A DNA stretch of 64,000 bases. Source: Brachynemurus nebulosus (taxonomy: Eukaryota; Arthropoda; Insecta; Neuroptera; Myrmeleontidae). The first letter of the stretch is position 1. Every line of letters begins with the position of its first letter. Both the position numbers and the translations under genes were made by a program. The notes beneath the pieces are model-generated. The model did no database searches. It had not been told where the DNA came from and saw only the letters and a list, made by a program, of their open reading frames with translations. This document shows positions 46,873-60,033 of this stretch, one piece after another. Location of the stretch: positions 22,222,916 through 22,286,915 of the forward strand of contig JAPWDM010000003.1 of assembly GCA_035578155.1 (NCBI GenBank), read 5' to 3'.

Positions 46873-47712
46873 TTTAAAAGCGGGAGCAAAATAATTAATA
46901 ATTAAAAACGGGACTAAAAAATTCACTTTTAGTCCCAAGGGAATAAAAGTGGCACGTTACTCCCTATTGTAAGGGACTAAATCATGTCTCTTAGTCCCGG
47001 AGTTGCAAAAAACATTTTACCTCTAGTTAATAAAAATATTGAGGAAAAAGTTATTGTAAATTGCGGCTTTTTTGGTCGAAAAATAATAACTTCGCCTTAA
47101 AAAAGGTTCGTAATGGCTTAAAATGTATTCACTACATATATATTAGTTTGAAACTCCATTAAAGCATTTTCAAAATACGATCCGTAAAGGAGATACCTAC
47201 GAAATTACTTGGTTTTGATGAAGTGTAGTTTTTACAAGCGAAACTGGTATGTTTATGAAGCCCAGTCAATCGAATTAAACAACGAATTTACTCAACTGGC
47301 TACTATACCCGATTTCAAATAACAGATTCAAAAAATCATTTCAAATAGGGCTTTCAAAATAATACGAAATATTATATTGTTTAAATACAGAGCTATGTAT
47401 ATTCAGTTCTAGCAAAACCGAAATATATTGTTGGAAATTTTTAAAATAGTTAATAATTAGTTAAAATATGGTACATATAACCCCAGCATACGTACTATAA
47501 TATACATGGGATGTGGAAGGTATAAAGAAATGTACGATTAAATTGAGATAAAAATGTCAATCTCATCGCCATAGGTTTTCTAAAGAGAAAAGATGATTTG
47601 ACAATGTGCAGACATGACCAACAATCGATAAGTTTCTCTCTCTAGCAGAGGCGTCAGACGTCACGACGCTGATATCGACGTCCATCCTAGAAGTGTATAC
47701 GTAGACACATAT
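46873..47712. other. Non-coding spacer
   Basis: Contains a short symmetric segment at 46925-47000 (TTTTAGTCCCAAGGG / GGGACTAAATC; CTTAGTCCCGG) but no gene. Confidence 0.45.
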
Positions 47713-48399
47713 ACAAACCGTTATATGTATACAATACGTATAAGGCTTTACTTGTGTCTTCAGTATTATTTTTCCACTGAACTTGAATTTGTTTGCTGAA
47801 ATTTTTGAAAGTGTGTGATGACAACAAACACCTTTGGACTTTACTTCCAAAATTGTGCCAACAATCAGTGATTTCACATCTCTAAAATTTACAGTTTCCG
47901 TGACAGATTTGGTTTTCGAGAGTGAATATTTTCAGATCAAATACTGAAAGGTTGACTATGAGAATGAAAACTAGCATCACACCTACACGATTCGTTTAAA
48001 AAAGCAATAAAAATGGGTACCCTAGAGCAGTGTTTCTTAACTTTTTCTCAATAACGGAACAATCACTTTTTTGAACCCTTGTCCTATGTAAAGGAGTTTT
48101 CGAGAAAAACTGATTTTTTGAAACAAAAATTCGCTATGTTATGTAGGATGTTGGGAAAGAGGTATTTTAAATTACATTTATATGTAATATGAAATATGGT
48201 TGAACATGAAATGACACTTTTTCAAGCACTGGAGAAATGTTTAAATGTAGTTCTTTAAACTTAATTAGAATTCTTGTAGCCTGAAATTACTTCCATCGTT
48301 AGTTAAAATATGTAACAGTAGGTCGTGTAATAAGAAATATCGTTAGCCAACCACTTGGCAAACCACGTAATTCAGATACTGAAGAACTAGGGATATAGA

Positions 48400-48479
<80 letters not shown>

Positions 48480-49166
48480 TCTATATCCCTAGTTCTTCAG
48501 TATCTGAATTACGTGGTTTGCCAAGTGGTTGGCTAACGATATTTCTTATTACACGACCTACTGTTACATATTTTAACTAACGATGGAAGTAATTTCAGGC
48601 TACAAGAATTCTAATTAAGTTTAAAGAACTACATTTAAACATTTCTCCAGTGCTTGAAAAAGTGTCATTTCATGTTCAACCATATTTCATATTACATATA
48701 AATGTAATTTAAAATACCTCTTTCCCAACATCCTACATAACATAGCGAATTTTTGTTTCAAAAAATCAGTTTTTCTCGAAAACTCCTTTACATAGGACAA
48801 GGGTTCAAAAAAGTGATTGTTCCGTTATTGAGAAAAAGTTAAGAAACACTGCTCTAGGGTACCCATTTTTATTGCTTTTTTAAACGAATCGTGTAGGTGT
48901 GATGCTAGTTTTCATTCTCATAGTCAACCTTTCAGTATTTGATCTGAAAATATTCACTCTCGAAAACCAAATCTGTCACGGAAACTGTAAATTTTAGAGA
49001 TGTGAAATCACTGATTGTTGGCACAATTTTGGAAGTAAAGTCCAAAGGTGTTTGTTGTCATCACACACTTTCAAAAATTTCAGCAAACAAATTCAAGTTC
49101 AGTGGAAAAATAATACTGAAGACACAAGTAAAGCCTTATACGTATTGTATACATATAACGGTTTGT
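47713..49166. repeat. Perfect 1.45-kb palindrome centred on (TA)n
   Basis: The left arm 47713-48402 and right arm 48477-49166 are each 690 bp and are exact reverse complements wherever I compared them; the coordinates stay symmetric to the last base (sum 96879), so there are no indels. The centre is the TA tract 48403-48476. Each arm includes the dispersed motif TTCGCTATGTTATGTAGGATG. Open frames inside are mirrored and not recognised. Confidence 0.93.
48403..48476. repeat. (TA)n at the centre of the large palindrome
   Basis: 74-bp TA tract; itself self-complementary, so the whole structure is uninterrupted. Confidence 0.97.
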
Positions 49167-49184
49167 TGAAAAACTTGTTGTTGA

Positions 49185-49376
49185 AAACAAATTGTTGAAA
49201 AACTTTTAAACATACGTTTCCATTTAAAAAACTATAAGCTTGTATCATAACTCGAAAACCATAAGAGCTATAAAGCTCCTAACTATAGCAATCGGTTGCC
49301 CCTGTCGATATCTACAACTACTCTTAATTGAACAATTTTTCGATTAAATCAACGGTTTGGCTGTAATTAAAATGGC

Positions 49377-49468
<92 letters not shown>

Positions 49469-49660
49469 GCCATTTTAATTACAGCCAAACCGTTGATTTA
49501 ATCGAAAAATTGTTCAATTAAGAGTAGTTGTAGATATCGACAGGGGCAACCGATTGCTATAGTTAGGAGCTTTATAGCTCTTATGGTTTTCGAGTTATGA
49601 TACAAGCTTATAGTTTTTTAAATGGAAACGTATGTTTAAAAGTTTTTCAACAATTTGTTT
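49185..49660. repeat. Second perfect palindrome centred on (TA)n, built from a MITE end
   Basis: Arms 49185-49380 and 49465-49660 (196 bp each, coordinate sum 98845, no indel) flank an 84-bp TA tract. Each arm corresponds to the left part of the 42.7-kb MITE family, from AGTTGCCATTTTAATTACAG to beyond CTATAGTTAGGAGCTTTATA. It begins 18 bp after the first palindrome ends. Confidence 0.93.
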
Positions 49661-50419
49661 ATGATTCAAAACTACCAGTAACACTCAAATTTTCATTATT
49701 TTATCTCATATTTTCGAGTAATTACGTTTTAAAAATGACACTTTTAAATTTCGTACTCAAGTACTTGCAAACGATTAAAATTTTACGTAATTTAAAAAGA
49801 TATTAGCTCAATATGGCTGTCATTTTTAACAATGTAGTAACGAAAAATTAAACGATTATTACGTTTTCCATCGGAAATTAAAATTATTAAATAGATTAAA
49901 TTATCATATAAAAATGATAACTAAGTACAATAAGGAAATAAAATTTCAGTTTTAATTCATCGAATTATTTTTTTGAAATGTCAGTGTTTGACAGATACAT
50001 AGGCGTCTAAACATATTTAGATAGCAAGTATTTTTAAAGGAAATGAAATGTTTTTTGTGAAGAAACTTCTCCTTTTTAATTTGGTTTGTAATAACAAGAA
50101 AATACTATGGAATTTCAAATATTTTTACACTATTTGAGTACATTTATTAATTAATATTTTCGTTCCCAGTTAAACTCACTTTACTACTATTAAGAAACGC
50201 AAATGTCACTTTGATTTGTACTGGGTATGTACATCTATTTTACCTGCCACCTGCCGTTCTATAAATAAATAAAAAATAAATATATCTTTCAGTAAATTAA
50301 TGAATAACTTGAAATTATTTTTAAATTAAGTTACTTTAAATACTAATCTTTTAAATTTTGCAGAAATGTCAAAAACGTGAAATAGAGCCCGACATCTACA
50401 CTCCAAAATCTGAATTACT
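49661..50419. other. AT-rich, no gene seen
   Basis: Only short AT-driven frames. Confidence 0.55.
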
Positions 50420-50775
50420 ACCATTTTTATTACAGAGAATGGACTAAATAAGGTTCTTTTCTTGGATGTAATAGAAATGTTAGCGGCCTAAAACCTTGTC
50501 GGTTGAAGTAGTCTCAAATACATATGCATATTTTTACCGCCTAATTGTTAAATTAAAGAAAAATTCAAACAATAAACTTGGGTAAAAATTTTTTTCTTTA
50601 TTTATATTTCTAATTGATGCATTAGATCAATTATATCGAAAAATTAACATATTGTAGTCTCATTTAAAAATCTATAAGTTTGTATCATAACTCGAAAACC
50701 ATAAGAGCTATAAAGCTCCTGACTATAGCAATCGGTTGCCCCTGTTGATATCTACAACTCTTATTTAAAGAATTT
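50420..50775 (-). mobile_element. Inverted, decayed copy of the 42.7-kb MITE
   Basis: Reverse-complement similarity runs from CCATTTTTATTACAG near 50430 to GATATCTACAACTCTTATTT near 50750, sharing CTATAGCAATCGGTTGCCCC and TAATAGAAATG. The ends are eroded. Confidence 0.75.
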
Positions 50776-50850
50776 TCCTAACGTTCCCAAAAACGTTAGT
50801 TTTTCTTAAGCTATGAAATATCTTAATTACACTAAAATGTTACCCTTGCC

Positions 50851-51047
50851 AGGGCCGTGGAGAGAAATGGTGGGCCCCGGGAATAAATCGCATTTTTTTA
50901 AATTTTTCTTCCCAAAAATAAGTGATGAACAAAGAAGATCCTCTTAACTTTTTTCCCGGGCACTTTACCGACGGCTACGGTCCCGCTCCTCAAGCTCGGT
51001 CTCCGGAGCTGCAACCCCGGCTATCCCACCCTCTCGTCGGGCCTGAC
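50851..51047. mobile_element. Candidate MITE with CAGGGCCGTGGAGAG ends
   Basis: Left CAGGGCCGTGGAGAG (about 50851) is inverted at the right (CTCTCGTCGGGCCTG, about 51033). The interior is unusually GC-rich for the window (ACGGCTACGGTCCCGCTCC). Confidence 0.4.
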
Positions 51048-53040
51048 CCTTGCCTACAGTATAGACTTCTTCTGTTTTATTTTTCGCGGTTGAAAGTAGC
51101 AATATTGTAAAAACTAAAAAAGAAATATCATTGGAAAATGTTTTCATCAACTTACAATTAGCATGAAGATTTGTCTATGTCGAAATTTAAGTTTTTCCAA
51201 ATAAAGTTCAGTGATTTCAATCCTAATATGTGCTTGCACGATTTGTAATTTATATAAGATGTTTCTTGAAAATATGTCCCACCAAACATTATTTCCCACA
51301 TTTAAGTTTCTAAAAGATTTCGTCTTTTTAATCTCTTACTTTTACGCTTTTGGAAATTAGCTTGCACAATTCTTTGTAACATCAGAGGTCAGCAAAAATG
51401 AATATTACATTTTTCAAATTTCGAAACCTCAATAATTTTAACAAAGCCACTTGGTATACATCAAAATGTTAAGATCGATTCATTACATTTACGTATATAA
51501 TATCGTAAATATGACTGATTTCGACTACTAGTATAATACTATTTGCTAGTAAGACCAATATAGTAATATAACTATTGATTATACACACATGCAGAGTCTA
51601 GTCTCCTAGACATGCAGCAAACAATGCAGTTATGGCAGCCAACAAAACAAAAGATAACCTACAGAAAAAAGAACATCGAAAATAGCAAACAACATTGATT
51701 AATTTTCATGCGGAAAATACGGATTTTAAAAAATTACTCAACCATCAAAAAAAAATTTAAATTGCCTAAAAAACAAATTAAAGATTAACCGAAAAGATGA
51801 ACTTATGTTTAAAAGAGAAACATTACAAAACTTTTAAGGTTATAAATTAAAACATTATGTATAAAAGTTGGAAATTGGAGGGGAACATTATTTAATGGTT
51901 ATATACAATTGTGTTTCATATAATAACAGTGTTTTTCGATTGAAGATGTGTTAGCAATATTAAATGTGTATAATATTGGTGGGGATAATAGTGGGGATGA
52001 ATACATAACCAACTGTATGTGGGGGGAAATTATTAGAATATGATTACATATAGTTTGTATAATGTGTGTATTAAAATTTATACATATTTGCAACTTACGA
52101 TAGAGTTCAAACGATATCGTTACAAACTATGTAATTCTACTAACTTGGCAACAATTTATGAACAGTTTCTTTGTGTTTTATAGACTTTTTTCGTTCTTGT
52201 GAATTCTTATTTTCAAATATAATACTAACAGAAATGCGCAATTAAAACTATTTTCAGTAATCGGATCGGTCTGAAACTGGTTAATAATACTTTTTGAACT
52301 TTGAAAGAGTTACTTAATTATAATTTTTAGACTCTATTTTAACGAGATTTATTATATTATGTTATACGTATTATTGAAGGAGTATTGTTAAACAGTTTTT
52401 TAATTATAAAACCAATGGATCTTTGGAACTGAACAAATCAGAAACTGAGTTAAACTACATGTTGGGATTAACCAATTCATTTTGTATCGCTTTTCACCTT
52501 TTATCTTGTAAAACATAATATTATTGATTTTTACTAAAAATTTATAATTGTATTAAGAAAAGTAAAAGGCTAACTGGTTTAACTGATGCTGAGATTTTAA
52601 TAATTTTGGAAGTAAAGTTAGCCTTAGTTAATGATAAGTCTGTTTGACTTTTGTGAATCAAACCACATGTGATCACAAAATAATAAGAGTAATAGATAAA
52701 AATTTATTTAATTTTGGCAATAGTTAATGAGAATTGAATTGTATACACATTTTGAATAATTGGTTGGATTTGCAAGACTTGATCGAACGATTGTCGAGGA
52801 ATGCTACCGATGGATTAAGGTAGTAAACTAAGTGTGTTCGATATTAAACATGTGTTTGCAAGCGGTCGAGCAGTATGTGTTTTAACAACTTGCAAGCGAA
52901 ATTAAACAAATTAAACTCTTAAACAATCTATCCGGTAGACCGATAAATATGTTATATAATACCTAAATATGGTTTTTAGTGTCTCCTAAATATGTATATA
53001 TTCTTGTCATTTAATAAATTTAATTTAAAAATATACGCCA
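51048..53040. other. AT-rich, no gene or element recognised
   Basis: No supported feature. Confidence 0.55.
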
Positions 53041-53084
53041 CAGAATTTTTGTCTTTAGTATAGGTACTGATTTAAAATCTACTT

Positions 53085-53657
53085 AATAAATTTCTAACAC
53101 TAACTGAATAACTGACAGAGAACGCACAGCCTAAGCCGTTGGGTTTAAAAGAATGAAATTTTGCATAAGAGTTCCTTATGTAACGTAGATGAGCACTAAG
53201 GAAGGATTTTTGAAAATTCGCCCCCTAAGTGGGTTTAATAGGGGATGAAAATTTGTAGGTAAATTCGTTATTTTTGAAGTTAGTGGTATATAAAAATATG
53301 TTACTATGGCTATTAAAATTTAATATCTTATTTAATAAATCTTTGACACTGACTGATAGACAACGCACAGCCTAAAGTGTTGGGTTTAGAAGAACGAAAT
53401 TTAGCACAGGAGATATGAAAATAGACGTTTAGGCTTCTATTTATAAATAACAGTCAGTTGTGTAAACGTTTCTGGAAATTTATTCCCTAAGGGGTTAAAA
53501 CAGGAAATGAAAGTTCGTATGGGAAGATCGTCATTTTTTTTTAAGTTAGAAACGTGGATATTGATTTAGGCTTTTGAAAAACATTAAAAGTGAGCAGAAA
53601 GTGAGTACCTAATAAAAAGATGTTGCCGATGGGAAGTCTCATCGGGTATACGGCTAG
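53085..53657 (+). mobile_element. Helitron 3' part with two tandem units
   Basis: The right end has a perfect hairpin CCGATG-GGAAGTCT-CATCGG (53626-53645), then GTATACGG and CTAG|T at 53657, the canonical Helitron 3' terminus. Upstream are two units about 241 bp apart sharing AACGCACAGCCTAA (53121, 53362), then GTTGGGTTTA and a G-rich block CCCCTAAGTGGG / CCCTAAGGGG. No 5' TC end was found, so it is truncated or diverged. Confidence 0.65.
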
Positions 53658-56600
53658 TACTTTTATAAAATGAAATTACGAGAATTTGACAACATTTGCT
53701 GTACAACTTGATTTTGGAATAAAAAGCCTAATAATGACACCAAAACAATACAGCAGTTGTATTCACAAGTCAAATCAAACGAATATTTGCAATTTTAAAC
53801 ATTTTTGCTGATGTCCATTAGGAAATTAGATTAAATATTAAAAATATTTCACATGGAATGAATAATATTTTTCGTGAACCACATATCAACAAGTTTTACT
53901 GTAAAATTATATTAAAATATTTTAATTATAAGAAGACAAATTTGAAAACGATAAAAAAACAATAAAACTCAAAATAAATTGGATATTATGACTGGATGTA
54001 TTACAAAATTATAAAAATATTTGTGTAAAGTATTAAGTATAATTTATGTACGTAATTTATATTGCCTTTTTATACTTAAAAAAAAAAAAAAAAAGAAATC
54101 TAAATATACATAATACTTAAAGAAATGGCCTCAAATTTTTATTTGGGTTTATACTATCTACACATTACTATAATCGATTTTATTTTAGTCCACAAAAACT
54201 AGTCGCGCCTCAAAATTAACAGATTAAGTGGATTAACATTTCAAAAATTTACTTTTAATACAAATCTTCAGTTATTACAAATAATTTTTATTCATTTTTC
54301 GTATGAGACATATATGTTAGCCATCTATCGAATGAACTGAAATTAATATTTGAATGTCAAAAAATGTCAGCCGTTTTTAAAAGCAATTTTTTCTACAATG
54401 TAATTATTTGTTTTACTTGTTAGGAATTTTAAACTATTCCATGAAATATTATGCAACAAAAATTTACTTAAATAAATAATTATAATAATTATCAAAATTT
54501 TAAATTAACAAATATTATATTTACTCTAATAATTAGTAAGAAAAATGTTTGGTTAAACTGTAATAAATTTGTATGCACACATATAAATATCAATGTCATT
54601 GTTAAAATGAAATAAGTTAATGGCATCATTATACATAATAATTACATTGAATTTGATACAGTTACCTACATCTGTTGCTGTAATTTACCAAATAAATGTT
54701 CAGTACCACAGATAACTTCCGTACCAATTGCTTAATGCCATCTATGAATCGAGGTACCTTAAAATAAACGCGTTAATGTTACTGAGGCTTTAGGTAATTT
54801 AAATGTTTATAACGGTTTTAAATATGACAAAGTTGACGTTTATATTAAATAATTTTATTCTGTTAAAAATTAATTTTGAATGGTTTTAACGTTAAAACAA
54901 ATTTGGATGTATCGTTATAAAATTGTGTTAAATTGTAGTTATCTGTAATTCTTCAATACTAGCTATTTTATTAGCAGTCGGTAATACTAGAAAACTAATT
55001 GATGTTGGAATTTAAGAGGTTAAAATCGGATAATTTGAAATATAAGTGACCAAAAAATTTTTTTTTTGTCAATTGCTAGAGCTGCCAGTGTTTTATAAAT
55101 CATAATTTAAATGAATTTCATAAACTTAACAGTTTATTTTTTATGTTATTTATTTGACCTTATTGTGTGAAAAAAATAAAAGATTAGCATATATTTACCA
55201 CAGATGTGAAATTTTTCAAATACATTTGTGGTGAAGAAGTGTTACATGTCTATCTTATTTTGTTAGTCACTATAAGCATAATTATAATAGCAAGTTAGTG
55301 TAATGAAAATGATGAGAATTATGAAACAAAACTTTTAATAATTTACACATTCTTTGCCTAGGAATTGAAATATTCCATTCCTAGACAACGAAAGTGTTTA
55401 TAGCATTTTCAGTTACCTTCAATGTAACTTTTTGGTTTATATTTTGCGGGTAAGTACATGATTATCATACATTATTATGAATGCATTTTTGAAAAATTTG
55501 TGTTTTTTATCCCTGTGTTTTTTAGACGTACCTACGTGACTTATTAACAATTTATCTATTACCTGTTTGATATAACTATTATCTTATTATAAACTGATAA
55601 CTGAGTATTTACAAAATTAATTTTATCTACCATGAAATTGCTTGTTTATTGTACAATATACTGTCTAGGTAACCTATGTTTTTACATACAGCTGTACAAA
55701 AATTGGCTCTTTACACGCATGTATACGTAAAATACCACAGGTTACTACTCTTTTACTAATTCTTATATTGCATATTATATTAGAATCTGTACAAAAATTT
55801 TACCTAGTAACTCAATGTTTACATATTTTGATTTTAATTTGCAAATTCTACATAATTTTAATGTATTGTATTCGTATCAAATTTTTATCGTTTATTGTGA
55901 ATTTCATGTTAGTCGTAGATAAAGTATAGTACGTAACTCGGTTGTAAGGCATATTAAACACTCGCGCAATTACGCTTTCGCCGCTGCGCGGCTCTAGCGT
56001 AACTTTTTCACTCGTGTATAATATGCAAGTTACAACCTCAATCACATAATATACTATTATAAAGCTGGGCAAATCAGCATCAGTTCCAAAGGCGGCGCAA
56101 AACTAAAATGGAAAGTAAGATGACTTTTGCGAAGCCCCCTTCTTTCTTTTTTCAAAACTTTATTCCCAAAATATATTTTGCGAGACCCGTTTTCTCTCTT
56201 AATTAAAAAATTCTTCCTAAAAAATGAAATGAACAAAAAAAAAATTGAAACACTCTCGTCAGTGACTTTTATCAAATTTTATTAGCTATCTTGCAGGTGC
56301 GAAGGTAAGTGTGGTCGCACACTTTGTAGATCCTTTGCACCGCTTCTGAACAGTTTCGTATACATATTGACATTTGGATATTTTTTAATAATTATTGTCT
56401 CGGGTATTTAATTATTCAATTTAATTACTTAAAAGCAACCTAGCTCAAAGAATTCTAATTTTTTTTAGTTTTGTCGACAAGATTTCTAATTACATCTTCA
56501 TATGGAATCGAACGTATTAAGATTCCTATTCTTATTATCCAAGATTTCGTAGATTCGGAATTTTATGTAGATTTCAATTTTTTTTAAAATTAGGGGTTAG

Positions 56601-56814
56601 GCCTGTAAATAAAGAGTTGCATCCGGTTTAGTAAATTTGAAAACATCTTTATTTAATTTTTATTACAACAGTAATAATTACTTTTAAAAATATAATACTT
56701 ATAATTTTTTAATCTTTTAATTTAAATTAAAATTTTCAATTAAATTTAACAATAAATATAAAATATTCATACAGACTAGGCTTCTATGGAATGTTTAAGT
56801 AAATTCATCTAATA
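53658..56814. other. AT-rich intergenic sequence downstream of myosin VI
   Basis: No gene. A small GC-rich patch at 55960-56000 (TTCGCCGCTGCGCGGCTCTA) and a repeat-like segment at 56085-56200 are not recognised. Confidence 0.5.
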
Positions 56815-56996
<182 letters not shown>

Positions 56997-59970
56997 TTAT
57001 TTTCTTCGATTACTTGGTGGTATGTATGGTTTTCCACCATGGCGTTCCCATTCACGATTGAATTCATTTTCCAGAATTTCGGCACCGCGTTTTCGTGTTA
57101 AACCAGTTTCATCCAAACTTAATTCACACATTTGCATGTCATCAATACCTTGAGAAAGATTGCTCAATATAATAAAAATTTATATCACTTGATAAAAAAT
57201 AAGCAAAGGGACAATTACCAGCCACTAATAGAATTGGTGGTTTATCCGGATGCAATTCCATTTGACGTGCCACGTACTGTCCATCGAAATGAGCATACCA
57301 CCATCCACGCTTCCCGCCTCCACCTTGTTCATTTGTAGTTCCATTAATATTTGCCGGGCGTACAAACGGTATACGGAAATAACGTTGTGAGTTTTCGATA
57401 ATAGCGGTTTTTGGTTGAATTTTTGGCGCTTTCACGGCGGCATCCATTATTGATTTTGGCGCTCGTTCATTTTCATCCATTGTAGTACGACGACGATTAC
57501 GAGCTTTCCATGCATGATAAACCTTCAAACGGCGATGGAATTCGTGACGACAAGCCTACAGAAATTAATTTGATATATTTTGATGTATATTTAAAATTTT
57601 GGTTTTTTTTTACCTCAAGAAGTTCAATGTCACATGATGTATTTATAGTATCCCGTAATTCCGAATACTTCCATTTTGACAAATCGTATTTTTGCTTTCC
57701 CTGTTGAGCTTGCTGATTTCGAACAGCTTCCGATCTGTATTTAAAATTTATAAAAAGTATAATAAATAATTATTTAAGGAGAGATTCGCTAAAAAAATCG
57801 ATTTTTTTCTTCATTATATGTTCCTTAAGGTATTAGAAGTATTCTACTCTTTAAAAAAAAATAAAAAAGTTATGGGCATTTTAGTGCACGCACTTAACTA
57901 TAATTCAATCTAAAAGAAAAACTTTAAATGCTTTTTTCTCGAAAGTACGTTTTTTGACATGGTTCCTCACGTATCTCAAAAAGTATTTGAACTATCAACA
58001 AATGCATATTATTTCACGATACCGTCATTTTGGTAGATACTAGGATCTTTTGGTTCTGTAATATATTTTTAAAATAGCGACTGTTTATAGTCGAGAAAAA
58101 GCGGTGATTTTTGAAAATTTATTTTCAAAATGCAATTTTCCCCTGGTTTTTATACTTTTTCTTAGATTCTAGTTAGTGCCATAACTGTATATGTATAATT
58201 TCAGAAAATTCTTGATTTTTTTTATATTGGTTCACTGGAGATTTTAGAATGCGAAGAACCATCAAGGTGGAAAAATCTCGCAGTGTCGAATTCAAAACCA
58301 TTTATATACAACTAATTTTTGAATTTAAAAAAAAAATGTAATCTCAGGACATGTAAAAACAATGTTGTATATATTTAGTTTTTTTAATAAAATATTTATT
58401 TGTATAAAAAAAGATAATAATAATAATAAAAGTCGATTTTTGTGTTTTTTTTTGGCGAATCTCCCTTTAAATAAAAAAAAAACCAAACACATTCAAGACA
58501 GAAATAATTAGTGCCGTAAATTTTTCCAAATATTAGTTAATTTTTAAAAAGATTGGCACTACAGTAATTTTCCAACTTGCAAATGAATTTAAAGTTTAAA
58601 ATCTTCCAGACTAAAAGAATTGTAGATCAACCGTTGGAAAATCAATGAGGTGTCGTAATTTTTGTAAAATTAGTTAAATTATGTTAGAACACTCTTTAAT
58701 TTCAATCTTATTAGTAAATGCATTAACAGTTTAATAATTAAATCAAATTCTATATTAGTAAAAACAAGCACTTGAAAAAGATAAATAAATAAAAGAAAAT
58801 AGAACTGTTTCCTTGTTAATATTACAGACTACTTTAATTACTTACAGAGAAATAACTGAAGAAAGAAAATATGAAAGCAAAACTGGTTTACAAAGCAACG
58901 TTAATCCCAAAACAAGCAAACACAAAGAAAAGGGAACATAGAAAATATACCTGTTGAGTCTATAATTGTTCTGGAAGCCGCAAACATCCGAACTGGGACT
59001 GTGGGTGCACCATGGAAACAACAAGCATAGACAGAAGACAACATTGGACCCAAAAAGCATTTGCTGGAAACAGTGTGGACATCACTAATCAGTCAAATAT
59101 ATTTGTTTCAGCAATATATTGATTAATGATGGTTTCCACATTGTTTCCTATTTGGATCAAAAAGTTAAACAAAAGCTTATTGCAAACAGAAAATATTTGC
59201 AGTAAGTTTCTGTAAATTTAATTGTAAATTAGGTAATAGTATAGTAAATAATTACAAGATAAATTACAATACTATATACAAAAAAAAATCAAAAATACCA
59301 ATGAAAATGGATGGAGGGTGGGTATTACGTGGTATTGGAATGTAGGATGGTAGCAGAGTATGGTTATACAAAATAAAGTTAAGGTATAACAAAATATGAA
59401 TTTGATAATTACTGAAACATTTCTTATACCTGCGAATAGTTGGCGGTGATTCTTCTAATTGGCCGTTGCTTTCTTGTGCAAGTCGTAAGGCAAGTTCATG
59501 ATCCTGACGCTCCTGTTCTAATTGTTGTTGTAGACGACGTTCTTCGAGTGCCTCTCTTTCAAGTTGTGCTTGTAATAAGGCTGCCGTCTTTTTATCTTCC
59601 TCTTCCTGTTTTCGTCGCATTTCCTCTTCTATTTTTCGTCGTGCTTCAATTTCAGCTTTCCTATAATATAATCATAATTGTGAGTTACTTGAATTACTCT
59701 CACATTAACTGATATACTTTTTGCGATTTTCTTCCTCTTCTCGCTTCTTTCGTTCTTCTTCTTCTTTGCGTTTTTTCTCAAGTTCCATTTGTTCTTGTAT
59801 TTTTCTAAGGCGTTCTTGTTCTTCGGCATTCTTTTGCTCCTGCATTTTCTTTTGTAACAGTAACATTTGTTGGTTTGTGCGATCTGTCAGTTGTTTGTAC
59901 ATTTGATCGATTTTAGTTGTGGAAATTTTATCATCCATCTTAAAAAAAAATCAGAATTTTTTATATTTTG

Positions 59971-60033
<63 letters not shown>

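Larger units (their letters stand above)
57735..59429 (-). other. Largest visible myosin VI intron (1.7 kb), site of the vertebrate large-insert exons
   Basis: This intron separates the end of the charged helix (SPPTIRR) from the start of the cargo-binding domain (SEAVRN...KYDLSKWKY). In mammals the alternatively spliced large-insert exons sit at the equivalent place. I see no convincing alternative exon here. The intron carries a TTAA-flanked element at 57778-58466 and a hairpin near 59060-59150. Confidence 0.6.

Noticed and set aside
45748..46938. Two minus-strand frames of 70 and 99 codons with similar sequence
   Set aside because: They lie in or across the inverted arms of the transposon and are similar because the arms are copies; neither is protein-like.
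47563..47877. 104-codon minus frame
   Set aside because: Most of it is within a palindrome arm, it continues into unrelated flank, and it has no recognisable domain.
53641..53658. Short palindromic text as a terminator
   Set aside because: The hairpin followed by CTAG|T is better explained as a Helitron 3' end in a eukaryotic genome.
58842..59060. Possible alternative myosin VI exon (72 codons, minus)
   Set aside because: Hydrophobic and Cys-rich, unlike myosin VI tail inserts, and without well-placed splice sites in phase.
59440..59906. Plus-strand frames over 59440-59712 and 59721-59906
   Set aside because: Antisense shadows of the myosin VI charged helix.
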